Program-made: the position numbers and the translations under genes
Shown here: one piece after another, positions 32,220-44,428 of the stretch
Layout: each line of letters opens with the position of its first letter
Position numbering within the stretch: position 1 is the first letter of the stretch
Assembly: GCA_023512835.1 (NCBI GenBank)
Contig: CM042092.1
Location: 45,192,535-45,256,534 of the forward strand
Source: Taxillus chinensis
Lineage: Eukaryota; Streptophyta; Magnoliopsida; Santalales; Loranthaceae
Length of the DNA stretch: 64,000 nt
Direction of reading: 5' to 3'
The notes under the pieces: generated by a model
The model's input: the letters and a program-made list of their open reading frames with translations, nothing else
Database searches by the model: none
Told to the model about the DNA's origin: nothing

Positions 32220-34819
32220 ATGGCAACCCGAACCTCTCTTTCCAAGATCAATCCTGGCCATCTGGTGGATTGGAGCGCTCGTATCCAACCTCCGAATCGG
32301 TTTTCCCAACTTCGCCCTCTAAGAAGCCTCTCGTACTTGACTTGATCTCGAATCCGTCGATCTTCTTATCGACGACATTCTCGAGTATTACTACGGATCT
32401 GCTATACCACCGACTCCATCATCTCCTATGTTCGCGTGAATCCATCCTCATTACCCCCGACGTTCTCCACGCCGCTCTCCGTCTACCCCCATGAATCGCA
32501 GCGCCCCCGATGCCGATTCCATGGTAATTCATGGGTTGCAACTATAAAGGCAAGGAATACAAGGTGAAGTCCTTCCAAGACCGCTATCGTTGTATGGCGA
32601 TCATACGGAGTCGTTGTTCTTGGCTCACACTTCGCGCGCTGGACTCCGTTCCGTACGATCTTCTTACGACCATGTACGGCGTTTGAAGGTCTTCTGATGG
32701 ACTGGGGAGGTTTTGTTCATTCTGTGAGGCGGGACCCAAGAACCTTTCCTTGGGGCGCATCCTAAGCATTGTCTTCCCGATCTTCATCCGGATCATTTCA
32801 TCCTGCTACGACGCTGTTCCCTTTCCTCCGGCTCACTATCTTGCTATATTACGCCTTGATGGGAACATTACAGCCCGTCGTCCCTCTGCGACTCTCCACA
32901 TTCTCCCTACCACGGAACAACAAGGGGCAGTTGCTGGTGACCCTCGCTTGACCATGCCCCCGACGTCGGCTACGCTCACCGGTCCTCCCGGATTCGGTCC
33001 ATTCTTTGCACCATCCATCTCTCGGGCCTCCCAACACAGCGTCCGTGCCAAACCCTCCGAGGTTGCGGGGGCGTCTCGGCGCGTGCTCCTCGAAGCTGTC
33101 TCTTCGGCTCTCTTCTGCGGATGTCCCCACCCCTCCACCCTTCCGTTCGTGCCGCGGTTGATACTACCGTTGTGTGCCGCCCTTGCTGATGTCCCGGAAT
33201 CCGTTCCGAAGCTCCTTTGCCTCCCCTACCTCGACCCCGAGATTACCGACCATCTCTCCGCCGACACCTTAACGGACCTATGGCTCCGTTTCAGCCTTGC
33301 CCACATTGCCTCCATTACCGACACCGATCTCGGGTGTTTTACACTTCGCCATACCCAATCCCCGAGGCCATGATCATCTTGAACTTGGACCAAGGCTTTC
33401 TTACGCCACCTCCATTCCGGATGTGCCGTTCACCTCCAGCCGGGTCCATGCCGACGGAGTCCTTCCCCCGCTAAGGCTGGACCTTCTTCTCTCGTTGACA
33501 TTCCCCGTTGTTGACTATCTGCTCAAAGCGCGGGTCTCGCCCTCCCGGATACCTGGTTGCTCCGGATGCCCCTTCGCTTCGCCGTCGCGTTGATACTCTG
33601 CGGACTCTCCCGGCGCACTCCCCGCTCCTGTTCATGCGGGGGAGTCCTCCAAAGCTCGAGTTGGCCCTGGGCGTGCTTCTTTGGCACGGTTCACCTCGAT
33701 CCTGTGCTCTCCGCCCGGGCCGGACCGACACGCCTGGCTCATGGCGCCTAATATCCGCATCCGCCAAGGTTGATGCTCTTGGCGCCCAACTCCTATCCGC
33801 TCTCACGGCTCCTCCACTTGCATTGACGAAGATGGATCTCGTCGCCTCGTCCATCCACTCCTTGTCTGCCTCCTTCGCGGACCTAGCGCACACGATGGCT
33901 CGCCTCCCCGTTCTTCCCGGCGATCTGCCCAAACCGGTGAGAGTGTCATCCGATCCTTCACTCCTCTCGCACCACAACCATCCACTCGTACTGAGGCGGC
34001 CTGCCTCTTCATTGCTTCGGAGTTCAAATCCCCAAACGTAGCCGCTTCTCTCGGTAAGCTCCTCGGCCAGCCCTTCCTCCATCCTCTCCATCCGCGACTG
34101 TCACCTTCCTCCCATCGTATGTGGTGTGTGACCCTCTTGATGGGGACGGAAGCGTGCGTAAGGCAATGCTTTCCTATGCTACGTCTTCGGCCGGAGAAGA
34201 TGTCTCTCGACCTGTACCCTTTCTCCCCGGACGACATTCGGACCCTTTGTTGGAGAAAGGCCTCTTCTGTAGTCACATTGACAACTTCTGCGGGCGCTTA
34301 AAATGGAGATGAGGCTGTTTCCATCTCTGTACAAGGGATGGCCACTTGTTTGAAGTTCTTGTGTGCTGGAATGAGCTATCTTCCCAATATGGATATCATT
34401 CAGTCTTTATCGGAAGGAACTTCCGAGGATAGCAAGCCATGGAGAACTCTCTCAACTATCCTCATTCAAATATCCGGATCATGTCGCCACATTACATGAT
34501 GGTTGTCTTCATGATTCGATCAAAACGGATGATTTTGATTGATTCTATCAGTTGTAGAGTAGTATGTAAGAAAGAATCAATGGGAACCACTATGTCTCAG
34601 GTTGACGGGCAGAAGAAAGCCGGATTATATGAAAAGTTGAAAATCACTCTTGAGACCAACCGAGAAGTTAAGCAGACATTCGGGGGCAAGAAGCAAGTGC
34701 CACAACAACTGACAAGAGATAGTGCGTGGCCTTTAAGTCCGTTACTTCATCAAGTCATTCTTAATTGTGGACAAATCTTGGAGCCAACACACCACTTATA
34801 CGATAGAAGCGAACAATAA
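32220..34819 (+). pseudogene. Extra ORF downstream of pol in element E (env-like position)
   Basis: ATG at 32220 (MATRTSLSKINPGH), conserved with B. The region is GC-richer than its surroundings and holds long but shifting frames (32750-33373, 33508-34041, opposite frame 33471-34091). Recognisable pieces shared with B are ESILITPDVLHAAL (about 32440-32480) and YKGKEYKVKS (about 32540-32570). Later parts (to 34819) have no copy in B. Sireviruses often carry an env-like ORF here; I see no clear signal peptide or transmembrane helix. The ITPD block resembles plant 'transposon protein' domains of Gag-adjacent ORFs. The function is unknown and the real C-terminus is uncertain (about 34310 or 34819). 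Confidence 0.5.
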
Positions 34820-35000
34820 AGCTTAGAGAGAAGGCAGCAACAATGATATTCAAGTATAGTAAGCCTTATGTACCTTAATGAAAATCTTATCTAAAGGCTG
34901 AATTATATTCTTTCTGATAAATAAAAATGGTTATGATGTGTATTCTGATGTTATCTTTTGATGCCTTACCGGGATCAGATTACAAAGGGTTTGCATATCC

Positions 35001-35015
35001 TTGATTGGGGGAGAT
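35001..35015 (+). other. Polypurine tract of element E
   Basis: TTGATTGGGGGAGAT directly before the 3' LTR start, the usual copia form (TTGGGGGAGATTGTTGG context). Confidence 0.88.
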
Positions 35016-36358
35016 TGTTGGATCAAGCCCGAATTTGGATAATGTTGATAAAGCCCTATATAATTTGATTTGAGATCTTTGTGTTTCTTTGATCATTGCG
35101 AAGATATGTTATTAATTCGGAGATACACTCGTGAGGAAGCAAAGCTAAGGACAAGGATACATAATCTTGATCCCGGACAAAGTGAGTTTGGTCGAAACAC
35201 TTGGTAAATAACCAAGTCACCAATACATACGAAATAAGGAACATTTGTGCGGACCTAAGGACTTAAAAGCTATGGATTACGAATCGTCTTATGCTTCAAC
35301 GGACTAAGTCAAACTAATGCGGAGTAAGAATCTTGGTCTACAAGGTTGTGAGTAAAAGAGTCTTTCACTCAAAATGAACTAAAGTGAAGAAAACAGATGA
35401 GGCATCCGAGTCTTTCGTATATATGGAGTAAGAAATCGATGCGGAATAAGGACCGAGTCTTTATTCATACGAGTATGGAACTTAGATCTGAGTAAGGAAT
35501 CAGACCACTGTACTCGTGCGGAGTAAGGATGTGCCAGACGGAGTAAGCCATCCGATCCTTTAGACTCGCACGGAGTAAGGAACTTACATACGGAGTAAGG
35601 AACTTACGTATGAGTGAGGAACAGACACGGAATAAGCACTCCGACCCTTCTCATTCACACGAATAAGGAAGCCCTGACACGGACTAGGATTCCACATCAA
35701 ATAGATACGGAGTAAGCAAACACCGACATGGAGTAAGGTTTCGAGCTTCATTAGCTACGAGTAGGAAAATTACACCGGACCGAGAAGATACCGCTCAACT
35801 TAACCGCATTTAAGGTTATCAGCTCGTGGTGTCCCGATGTAAGACAAACTTGTCGAGAACACAGAGGATTCACGTGGATCACCGGATATGTGGACACAAC
35901 TTTAATTATATTTAGGGACTCACAAAGGCACTTATACTCTCAAACCCAAGATCTTGAGCTCCACAAACCGCACAGTCAATGAGAGAGATTATCGAGGAAT
36001 AATTAGTGCGAACGCATTCGAACTTCTGAGTTCCCAGGTTTGTCTTTGGGAATGTTTTTGTATAAATATTCATATACTTGTATATTTGAATGTACGCACG
36101 CGGGTGAACAAGTGAATCAACCTGGTATGCACAAGAGCTCAAAGATATAATCTAGGCTAGTGTGAATCCTTTAATGAAGGGCGTAAGTGTGTTTGTTTTT
36201 TTTGTTGTACTTATCTCTTGATAATAAAAAAAAATACTTCCACTATCTGGTTGTCTTGGGGGAGATTATCACTTAACTAGATAAGTGTTGTGTCATAAAG
36301 AATAAAAAGAGTTTAGATAAGGGCCCATTCACCCCTTTTAGGCTCCAAGGGACCATCA
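35016..36358 (+). repeat. 3' LTR of element E (1343 bp)
   Basis: TGTTGGATCAAG...GACCATCA. Homologous to 16684-18078 in reverse. Contains the reversed CTTACTCCGT array (about 35260-35760). Its end lies in the LTR of G, whose sequence continues at 36359. Confidence 0.93.
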
Positions 36359-39121
36359 AAAATGTTTTAATATTCCTTTTTTATTTGTTTTAAATGGAAA
36401 ACATACCCAATAAACCGAAATAAATATATTTATATCACCTATTATTATTATTAAAAATGTTTTTTTTTCTTTAAGTTTTGTTTTTGTTTTTTGTGTTTTT
36501 TTATTGGAAAACATACCTAATAAAACAAAGAAAATATATTTATATCACTTATATCATTATTATTTGAATTTAAAAAACCAAGAAAAATATCTATATCATT
36601 ATATTCTATTTATGTGAAAAAAAAATTTACATCTTTTGTTTTTTGTTTTTTTGAAAACTAACCTACTAACACCAGCAAAAATATTTATATCATTATATTC
36701 ATTTATATGAATTAAAAAAAATATTTTTTACATATTTTCTTTTTTGGAAACTAACTTAATAAAACCAAGAAAAATATCTATAACTATATTCTATTTATGT
36801 GAATTTATAAAAAATATTTTTCATCTTTTGTTTTTTTTATTGGAAAACATACCTAATAAAACAAGAAAAAATATATTTATATCACTATATTATAACAAAA
36901 CATTTTTTACACCTTTTAATTTTAATTTGTTATTTTTTTGTGTGGAGAACATGCCTAATGAAACCATATTACTATATTATTCTATTTATATTGATTTGTG
37001 TTTTAAAAAAAAAAACATTTTTTTTTCTTTTATTAATCACAATAAAATAAAATAAAAAACATACAATATAAATAAATAATTAAACACAAAAATTAAACTA
37101 CTATTGGTGTGTGTGAGAATACTAAATATTATCTCTTAGTTCTCCCTTTTTTGTCTCTTTTTTTTTGTTTTTGTTTTTTTTTTTTTGCTTTCTATATGTT
37201 ACAATTACACAAAACAAAACACAAACAAAATTTAAAAAAATAAAAAATAAAAAAATAAAAAAATAAAAAAAATTACATCGCTTAAATGAAAAGAAGAAAC
37301 ATAAATAATAAAAACGAAAGTTATAAACATAAAACAAATAATAAAGGTAGTAGAACCGACTTTTCCGATCTTAGCAAATGCAGACCATGTCTGACTATCT
37401 GTTAGCTTGTCGTGAGTATTGAAAGAACCTCCCAGTCCGTGGAGAACGTGAACTCGCACTTGTGTCTTTCCGGAGGTGGTCGAATTTAAGATCGACGAGG
37501 AAATGGATGGAATTTGGAAAGGGGTTGGAGATGATTGAATTTGTGGCTTTAAAGGAAGGGAGATATGTAGAGATTTTTTTTGTTTTTTTGGTTTGAAGAT
37601 TGAAAAATGAGAGAGTGGATGATTTTTTTGGAATTTCTAGGATTTTTGGAATGAAATTGATTTGTGTTTTGGGAAAGGAGAGTTGAGGAAAGAAGAAAGA
37701 GAGTGGTATTTTTTTATGAATTTTCCTGGGATTTTTGGGATGGAAAATGGGGTTTTTGATTTGGTTTTGGGAAGAAAAATGAAGAGAAAGGAAGAGAGAA
37801 AATGATTTTTTGGGCTTTGGAAGAGAGAGACCGAAGAGAGAGAGTGCGTCGGTTTTTTTTTTGGGAGTTGATGGGTGATTGGAGAGAGTGGGAGAGAGAG
37901 TGAGTGATTGACGAGAGAGTGAATGTGTGTGATGATTTCTTTTGGGTTCTGGGGAGGAGAGCTCACATGAGAGAGAGAGAGAGATGTGAGATTTGCTTTT
38001 TGTTTTTTTTTTTTTTTTTTTTTTTTTTAATGGGAGTGAAATCGTAAGAGAGAGGTCAGTGGAGAGAGATGCCATTTTATTTATGGATGATTTATTGATT
38101 TCTTTATTTGTCCCAATTAATGCATTGTCCCAATTAATGCACACCATATTGCCATTTCTTCGGCCTGAGATTCTACAAAAGTGTTGTCATATGATTCACT
38201 CATTCATTATTTTTGGTCTTTTGTTAATAATACATGCTGGTCAATCATAGTGGCAGAAAAATCAATTTTAATACAGTTGTATTATATATAATGAAAGTGC
38301 AGAACATGTAGGGTTTTCTAATTTTTTTTAATTTGATTTGAAAACAAATTTGAATTAGTGAGAACGTGTAGTTTATTGATTCGGCGAACGTGCTTGCCGA
38401 GGTGTGTACGGTTAAATGAACAGTATGCGGGAGTATTGTTCACTTTTTTGTTGTTTTATAAGAGTTTGGGATCGAATACATATATCCAACTTGGGTCAAA
38501 AAAGGAAATTAGCCATGGAACTCGAGGTGTCATGACGGGTGACGTAGTATCCCTTTTTTTTTTTGTTTTGTTTTTTTTTTTTTTTTAAATGTGAAAATGG
38601 TCTCATTTTGTGTTAAGAGTGTATCTTGAGCCTAAAACTATCTTATTAATGACAAAAAAAAAATAAAATAAAAATATAAATAATAAAAATATAAATAAAA
38701 AATATAAATAAAATAAATAAATAAATAAAAATAAAAAAATTTTTGATTTTATTTAAAAAAAATACTACGAGAGCGAATATATACAATATGTATATCAAAA
38801 TTCTTATAACGACGAGTAGAATAGGAAAATGGTTAAGTGACCTGATCCGAAGTCTTTTTTGTAAAGTCAATTATTGTTTTGACCTTTGTTAGTGGCATGA
38901 ATGCTATTTTGACCATATCTTCTTTTTGACCTTAGAATTGGCGTGGTGAAAGGCGTTGTCATCCTCGAATTTGATTTTCTATTGCCCGGGACTGTCTCTT
39001 TCCTCTACACTTTGTCTCAACGGCCATGCCTCTTTATTAATTTATCTACATAAAGTGAGTGATAAATAAGGAGAAATATAAAGCCGAAAAAGGTCCAACC
39101 CAAACAAAATGAGGTCCAACA
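36359..39121 (-). repeat. 3' LTR of element G (partial)
   Basis: Homologous to about 50831-53598. The LTR start (TGTTGGACCTC on the minus strand) is at 39121. The other end is replaced by E at 36358. It includes the AT-rich 95-105 bp repeats, purine-rich GAGAGA tracts, and poly-T runs near 38003 and 38564. Confidence 0.9.
36395..36960. repeat. AT-rich tandem repeats in the 3' LTR of G
   Basis: Five to six diverged units of about 95-105 bp, each with the sequence GAAAACATACCTAATAAAAC followed by ATATTTATATCA and a T-run. The same array is in the 5' LTR (50755-51430). Confidence 0.75.
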
Positions 39122-39291
39122 GCTACCCCTCTTTGTGCATTGTTTGTAACATAGACAAAGGAAATCATTTTGCATGGGTTGGAGCATTTACTTGACTTAC
39201 CTAACATGAAGCGGAGCATGAAGCTATTGTTGGATCTGTCCCCAAGAATGAAAATGAGCTTCTGGGCCGGTGGAATACGGAAATTTTTGAA

Positions 39292-39657
39292 AAAGGCGTC
39301 TAAGGCCAACGGAATTGAAAGCGAAATCTAAGGCCTATCAAGAATTGAAAGGGCATCCAAGACCCAACATGAATGGGAAAGGCGTCCAAGGCTTGACGAG
39401 AAATTGGAAAGGCATCCAAGGCCCAACAGAATTGAAAGGCATCCAAGGACTAGTTGAAAGGAAAAGGCATCCAAGGCCAACAATAATTGAAAAGGCATCC
39501 AAAGCCTAATAGAATTGAAAAGGCATCCAAGGCCTAACAGAAAGGGCAAAGAAAAATTTAGGCCTAACAAAAATTGAAAAGGCATCCAAGGCCCGAGAGA
39601 AATTAAAAAAAAGCGTCCAGGCTTCCAGCAAAGGAAGAGCCGTCAAGGCCTCAACAA
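39292..39657. repeat. 28-bp minisatellite in the 3' UTR of G
   Basis: About 12 units with consensus AATTGAAAAGGCATCCAAGG plus CCTAACAG, varying by point changes and small indels. It lies between pol and the 3' LTR of a Tat element, a place where satellite-like repeats are known in Ogre elements. Confidence 0.85.
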
Positions 39658-40863
39658 AGGTGACTAATTGTTAAGAAGTTTCCTAATGATGAATACGAGC
39701 TCCCTCTACGAGTTCACTCAAGGAGATCGCTCTATGAGGTTACCCCAAAAAGAGAGGGTCAAAAGGGTGCTTTTTGAGTTTGGGGAAATTGCAAAGAAAG
39801 GCATGAGAGTTTGGAAACGAGGAAGGTAGTAGGGCTCGATGAGAGGCTTGCTTGCGGATGAGTTCGGATTCTTCGAGGCGATGACATTCCCGAAATTGCA
39901 AAAGATGCTGAAAGTATGCAATGATGTATGGAATGTAATGTGGTGCATGCAAGGATGCAAAGTGAAATGTATTGTGAATGTCCCAATATGGGCTCGGGGT
40001 TTGTCTCTATACCGGCTAGAAATTTTCCGACAAACCACTTTGCTGGATCCTCTCTTTTTATGGATGAAGGGCTTGCTTCACTTAGCTTCACCTTGTTGAG
40101 GAGGTTGTCTTGATGGCTTCGTTGGGGATGTCGGTACTCCATGGCAAATATTCATACTATGAGTTAAGAAACTTCACTTGGTTGAAGGATTTTGAGGTTG
40201 ACCTACCCGTAAGGCAATGCCAAAGGAGCTTAGTGGGGATTTAAAATATTATAATTAAATGTGAAATGAAGACAATAAGACATGACTAGGGATACAAATG
40301 GGGTTTTTGTTGGTTTAATTCCACAAAGCATAGTTATATCATAAAAGTGCCCTTGTTATAATCAGATAGAATTAATTACAAGTCTTTAAAAGCATAATGT
40401 ACAAATTTGATTCGAGTGTGCTTTAAGTTTGACCAAGTCTTCCACCGTTCCATTCTGTCTTAAGTGGTCTTGCTGCAATGTTTGCAATGGACCCCGTTTA
40501 TGTGGTCCGATCCTTCTGGATTCTAGCCGTTTTCACCCTTGAGCTTTATTGTTGGATTTGTATTTTACCCTTGGCGACCTTTTGGGTTTTCTCACCAAGT
40601 CCCGCCTTGTTTTTTCTTTGTCTTTATTGGAGCTCGTATTTTACCCTTGGTGCCCTTTGGGTTTTCACTAAGTCCGCTCATTCCTTGATCGGCAAATGGG
40701 AATTTAGTTGGGGAGGTGAGAGTTAATCATAAAACTTTTGACAACATCACTATTCACAGTTAGAAGCTCATCTCTATCCATTTTAGCAAGGATCAATGCG
40801 CTCTAAGAATGCCTTTTTAACAACATATGGCCTTCGTAATTGGGAGTCCACTTGCCTCTATGG
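39658..40863 (-). other. 3' UTR of element G
   Basis: About 1.2 kb after integrase. A roughly 80-bp motif is duplicated at 40555-40680 (TTTACCCTTGG...TTTTCAC.AAGTCC). Open frames on the opposite (plus) strand, 82 codons at 40478-40726 and 86 at 39839-40099, may be remnants of an antisense ORF as described in some Tat elements; support is weak. Confidence 0.6.
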
Positions 40864-41850
40864 TCATGTTGGATTGGTAAGATCTTCTTGAGATGAGATC
40901 ACCCTCTTGAAAGCTTTTGGCTTCACCTTTTTATTGTAGTTGTTCATCATTCTCTCGTTGATACAATTGTCCTCTGCAGACTTCTGCAAAGATTTGCCCT
41001 CAATTAAATTCAACTGCTCATAACGCTTTGGGGCCATTCTGCTTCTTTCTGGCCGAGCATCCTTGAGTACTTGAGGGGAAGGTATCTCCACTTCCTCGAG
41101 GTAGAACCGCTTCCATGCGTGACTAAAGAAAATGGAGTTGCCCGTGGATTTACGTAGTAAGGTACGATAAGCATGCAAAGCATAGGTAGCTTCACGTGCC
41201 AATTTTTTGTATGTCTTGGTCATCTTTCTAATAATGTTCTTGATGTTCTTGTTGGCTGCTTCAACTGCTCCATTCATCTCTGGGCGATAGGGAGTCGAGT
41301 TGCGGGGTTGGATTTTGTATGTGTCACATAACTTACCCATCGTCCGACCGTTCAAATTGGTAGCATTGTCCGGTATGATCTTTCAGGAAGTCCATATCGA
41401 CATATGATGTTGTTCCACATAAATCGAGTACCACAGCTTGTGTGACGTTAGCATATGGCGTTGCTTCTACCCCGCTGGTGAAATAATCGATGGTCACCAA
41501 ATGAAAGCGATGACCATTAGAGGCTTTCGGACATATTGATCCGATCACGTCAATTCCTAAAGCAAACGGCCATAGGGAAACCATCACATGCAGTCCTGAT
41601 GGCTGGTACTTGGATTTTATTGCCATAAATTTGACACTTGAGGCATTTACGCACATATTCAATGCAATCTTTTTCCATAGACCCAATAATAGCCTATTCG
41701 CATGATTTGTCTTGTTAATACATGTCCATTTGTATGTGAGCAGTTCCCCTTGGTGCACTTCTTTTATTACCTCGTGTTGACTCTTCTTTTGCCACCGGCA
41801 ATAACACCATGTCATGATTTTTTCTTATACAAAAGTGAGCCATCAAGATA
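40864..41850 (-). pseudogene. int: Integrase of element G
   Basis: WPFALGIDVIGSICPKASNG (about 41530-41590), then RFHLVTIDYFTS with the first Asp. After a frame break near 41380 the second Asp lies in a TDN context, then NSTPYRPEMNGAVEAANKNI (about 41240-41310) with the Glu. The order and the NGAVEAANKN motif are specific for Tat-type integrase. A zinc-domain remnant (CVNASSVKFMAIKSKY) precedes. All catalytic residues remain in fragments; LREATYALHAYRT and a PSPQVL end complete it. Confidence 0.87.
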
Positions 41851-42035
41851 ATAGTTGGAAGATGACCTTCGGATATTTCTTTTATCGACTAAGCCTGGCA
41901 GGATATTCTTGGTTAAGAAATATTGTTTGATGTCATTGTACCAAGGCTTTTACTACATATTTCCTTCAATGGCCATACAATGTGCGGAGTATCTTGTATG
42001 CGAATATCGATTGATTTAAACTTCCAACTTTGTGT

Positions 42036-42402
42036 TTAGACAAGGAGGGGGCTAGAATTGCCGGCGCATCGGAATATGATTGTATTCCCTTGGCATATGC
42101 TCGAATGTGATGTCTTCAACCTTTCAGCTAGCTCTGCAATGCATTTCTTGGATATGGGATTAATTTGTGATTTCAAGTCTCCCATTCTCCTTACTTGAAA
42201 AATGATAAGTCGAATCACTAAATACTCTTGATTTTTTGATCCCTTTCCTAATTGTTCTTGAAGTCCCGTCACACGGGCCTCGTATTCCCACACATTGTTG
42301 AGTACGGGAAAGGTTAACTTGGCCGCCATCGGGAAATGTTCGTCGTTTGGAGATATCGAATAGTCCCGATGCCATGCCCCCAAAAAGACGAGGCTCCATC
42401 AA
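42036..42402 (-). pseudogene. Archaeal-type RNase H (aRH) of element G
   Basis: A second RNase H between the pol RNase H and integrase. EHFPMAAKLTFPVLNNV.EYEA (about 42240-42320) carries the Glu, and a SRVFSDST block (about 42205-42230) the next Asp. The starting DGA motif (minus-strand TTTGATGGAGCC, about 42390) is in another frame. The acquired archaeal-like RNase H is characteristic of the Tat lineage and is the strongest lineage marker here. It would assist or replace the decayed pol RNase H. Two overlapping frames show frameshifts. Confidence 0.82.
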
Positions 42403-42539
42403 ACCACATGGTCCACATGTCTAATACTTCGATCATAACAATGTTGATATGCTCGTACAAATCCAATAACCATAGGCTCGTAATCTTCTAGTGCTCGTCT
42501 GCCAAGTAATCGCTATTGCACTCCCTTTTATGGCTTTTT

Positions 42540-43110
42540 GAGGCACATAGATGATATCATATTCGGGGGATCAACGGCTATTTGGTGATTCTTCGAAAAT
42601 GGATGGTTTTTCTAAGAGATATTTGGCGGATCATGCCTCAAAATCAGCCATGTAATATGATAAAGAGAGTGTCGTTTCCTCGATCTTTCTTGTTATCCAA
42701 ACAAGGGCACAACGGGTCTTTTTCCAATGGTGTATAGTTCATTTCATTGATGGTGAACTTCTTTACTCGATAATAAATAATGCTTTTTTCTGCTATAGAA
42801 TCATGTTGCCCTAAGACAATACCCATTGAGGACTCTGAATATTAAGTATAAAATCAAGGGTGCTATCTGCTGGTGGGACCAAACAAGTAGATGGACAAAT
42901 ATTACTTGATCTGTCAAAGGTATCTTCACTACTCGGGTCATTCCAAATTTCAGGGTTATTCTTCCATAATGTCTTGAAAATGGGTTCACATGTGGCCGTC
43001 AACTGTGAAATAGATCGAGCAATGTAATTGACCTCCGAGGAATCCTCGACCTCCTTGATAGTTCGTGGTGGGGGTCTCTTGGATACTCGAACCTTATCTA
43101 GAACAATTTT
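42540..43110 (-). pseudogene. RNase H and RT connection of element G
   Basis: The 60-codon frame MGIVLGQHDSIAEKSIIYY with KKFTINEMNYTPLEK (42720-42826) is the pol RNase H of Tat elements (GCVLGQHD, YLSKKFT, EMNYT/LEK pattern). Upstream, the region 42830-43110 holds the RT thumb and connection, e.g. VNYIARSISQLTATCEPIF. RNase H is cut short; its C-terminal part runs out by frameshift near 42640. It precedes aRH as usual. Confidence 0.78.
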
Positions 43111-43900
43111 CACTCCTTTTTAGCTCGCAACAAAACCCGATAGTTTTTCCCGACTTAGCTCCGAAAGTGCATTTTTGGGTTCACTTTGATTGATATTTCC
43201 GTAGCTTATTTGAAAAGCTTATAGAGTACTTAATATGATCTTTGGTCTTGGGGATTTGGCTATCATGTCATCCACATAGACCTCGACTTCTTTATGCATC
43301 TTGTCGTGGAATAGGGTCACCATGGCTCGCTGATAGGTTACTCCTGCATTCTTTAGGCCAAACGGCATCACATTATAACGTAAAGTGCCACAAAGTATCA
43401 TAAACGTGGTCCTCTCTCCCTTGTGTTGGGGCCATGCGAATCGATTATAACTTGAGAATCCATCCATGAACGAGAATAGGGCATGTTTTCTTGTGTTATC
43501 CACTAGGGTATCAATATGAGGAAGTGGGAAGTTATCTTTCGGGTGGCCCATTCGAATCTCGATAATCGACACACGTGCGGACCTTGCCTCCTTTCTTGGC
43601 GGTACAACATTGGCATCCCTTTTTGATAGTGGGAGACACTTAGAAAACCTGCGTCTCATTGCTTTTTGACTTCTTCTTTTTAATCTTGATAGCATCTCCC
43701 GGCTCATTCTTCGTAATTTCTACGTCTGTTTGTACCCTGGGGCTTCACAGTATATGATGATGTTACTATATATGTGTCTAATCTCGGCATATCTTGGTAT
43801 GACCATGCAAAAATATCTATATAGCTTCTTAATAGCTCAATTAATTGCTTTTTTGATGTCGTGCGTGTGATCAAGGACCTTACCTTGATTCTCTTGGTTC
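43111..43900 (-). pseudogene. Reverse transcriptase of element G
   Basis: A frame of 162 codons (43219-43707) with DNFPLPHIDTLVDNT, FSFMDGFSSYN (first Asp), TLRYNVMPFGLKNAGVTYQR and EVYVDDMIAKS (about 43248-43280) holding the catalytic YVDD. The fingers part upstream is frame-broken. Reverse transcription of element RNA. The RT core is one of the better kept parts of G. Confidence 0.9.
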
Positions 43901-44428
43901 AAGCTGGTCCTCAAATTCATCAAGCCTACTAAATCTTCACTTGGAATAGATAAGCGATTGTCCTTTTCCAGTAGTCGTATGATCTCTCCTGGTAGTTAGG
44001 GTGTCTCCTTTACCTCTATTCTCATCAGCTTCAAACAGCTATGCTCCCGGTTGGACTTTGGTCAAACCAGGCACCTTGTTTTGCTTTCGCATACTATATT
44101 TTCATTGACATCATGATACCGCTATAAGAGAATTACAAGTTGGAAGCCGAATATGATATGCATATGTCATGAATGGAATGCGCCACGAAAGATTTTGAAA
44201 AAAAGTACATTTTATCGAAAAGTTTTTAATAAAAAACAAATGTCCGCTTCAAAAAGACATTGGAATAGAATATATTAAATCCCGTGACCCCTAACCATTA
44301 CATTATGGGGAGGTCCGGGACTGGTCCAATTGTTCAACGGTTGGTTGGGATCCTCTCACACCACCATAACCATCTCGCTTGTAATATGCTTTGTCCCGTG
44401 TCCAATGCATTCACCACCGGTCTCGGTT

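Larger units (their letters stand above)
22205..36358 (+). mobile_element. Element E: Sirevirus-like Ty1/copia element
   Basis: The same family as B in opposite orientation. It has a 299-bp remnant of the 5' LTR, primer site, gag, protease, integrase, RT, RNase H, a spacer carrying insertion F, the full-length extra ORF region, polypurine tract and a complete 3' LTR. It lacks the integrase Glu segment and has an altered RT box, so it is dead regardless of sequencing error. Its 3' LTR ends at 36358 inside the LTR of Tat element G. Confidence 0.9.

Noticed and set aside
33471..34091. 206-codon minus-strand ORF
   Set aside because: Antisense to the extra ORF of E in a GC-rich stretch where stop codons are rare; no counterpart in B.
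37395..38147. 250-codon minus-strand ORF, Ser/Pro/Lys-rich
   Set aside because: It lies in GA-rich LTR G. The homologous 5' LTR has only a 184-codon shifted version, and no protein motif is seen. It could be a transcribed leader but there is no coding evidence.
40478..40726. Host membrane protein gene
   Set aside because: 82 codons with hydrophobic stretches but located in the 3' UTR of G, no start context or splice evidence; kept only as a possible antisense ORF remnant.
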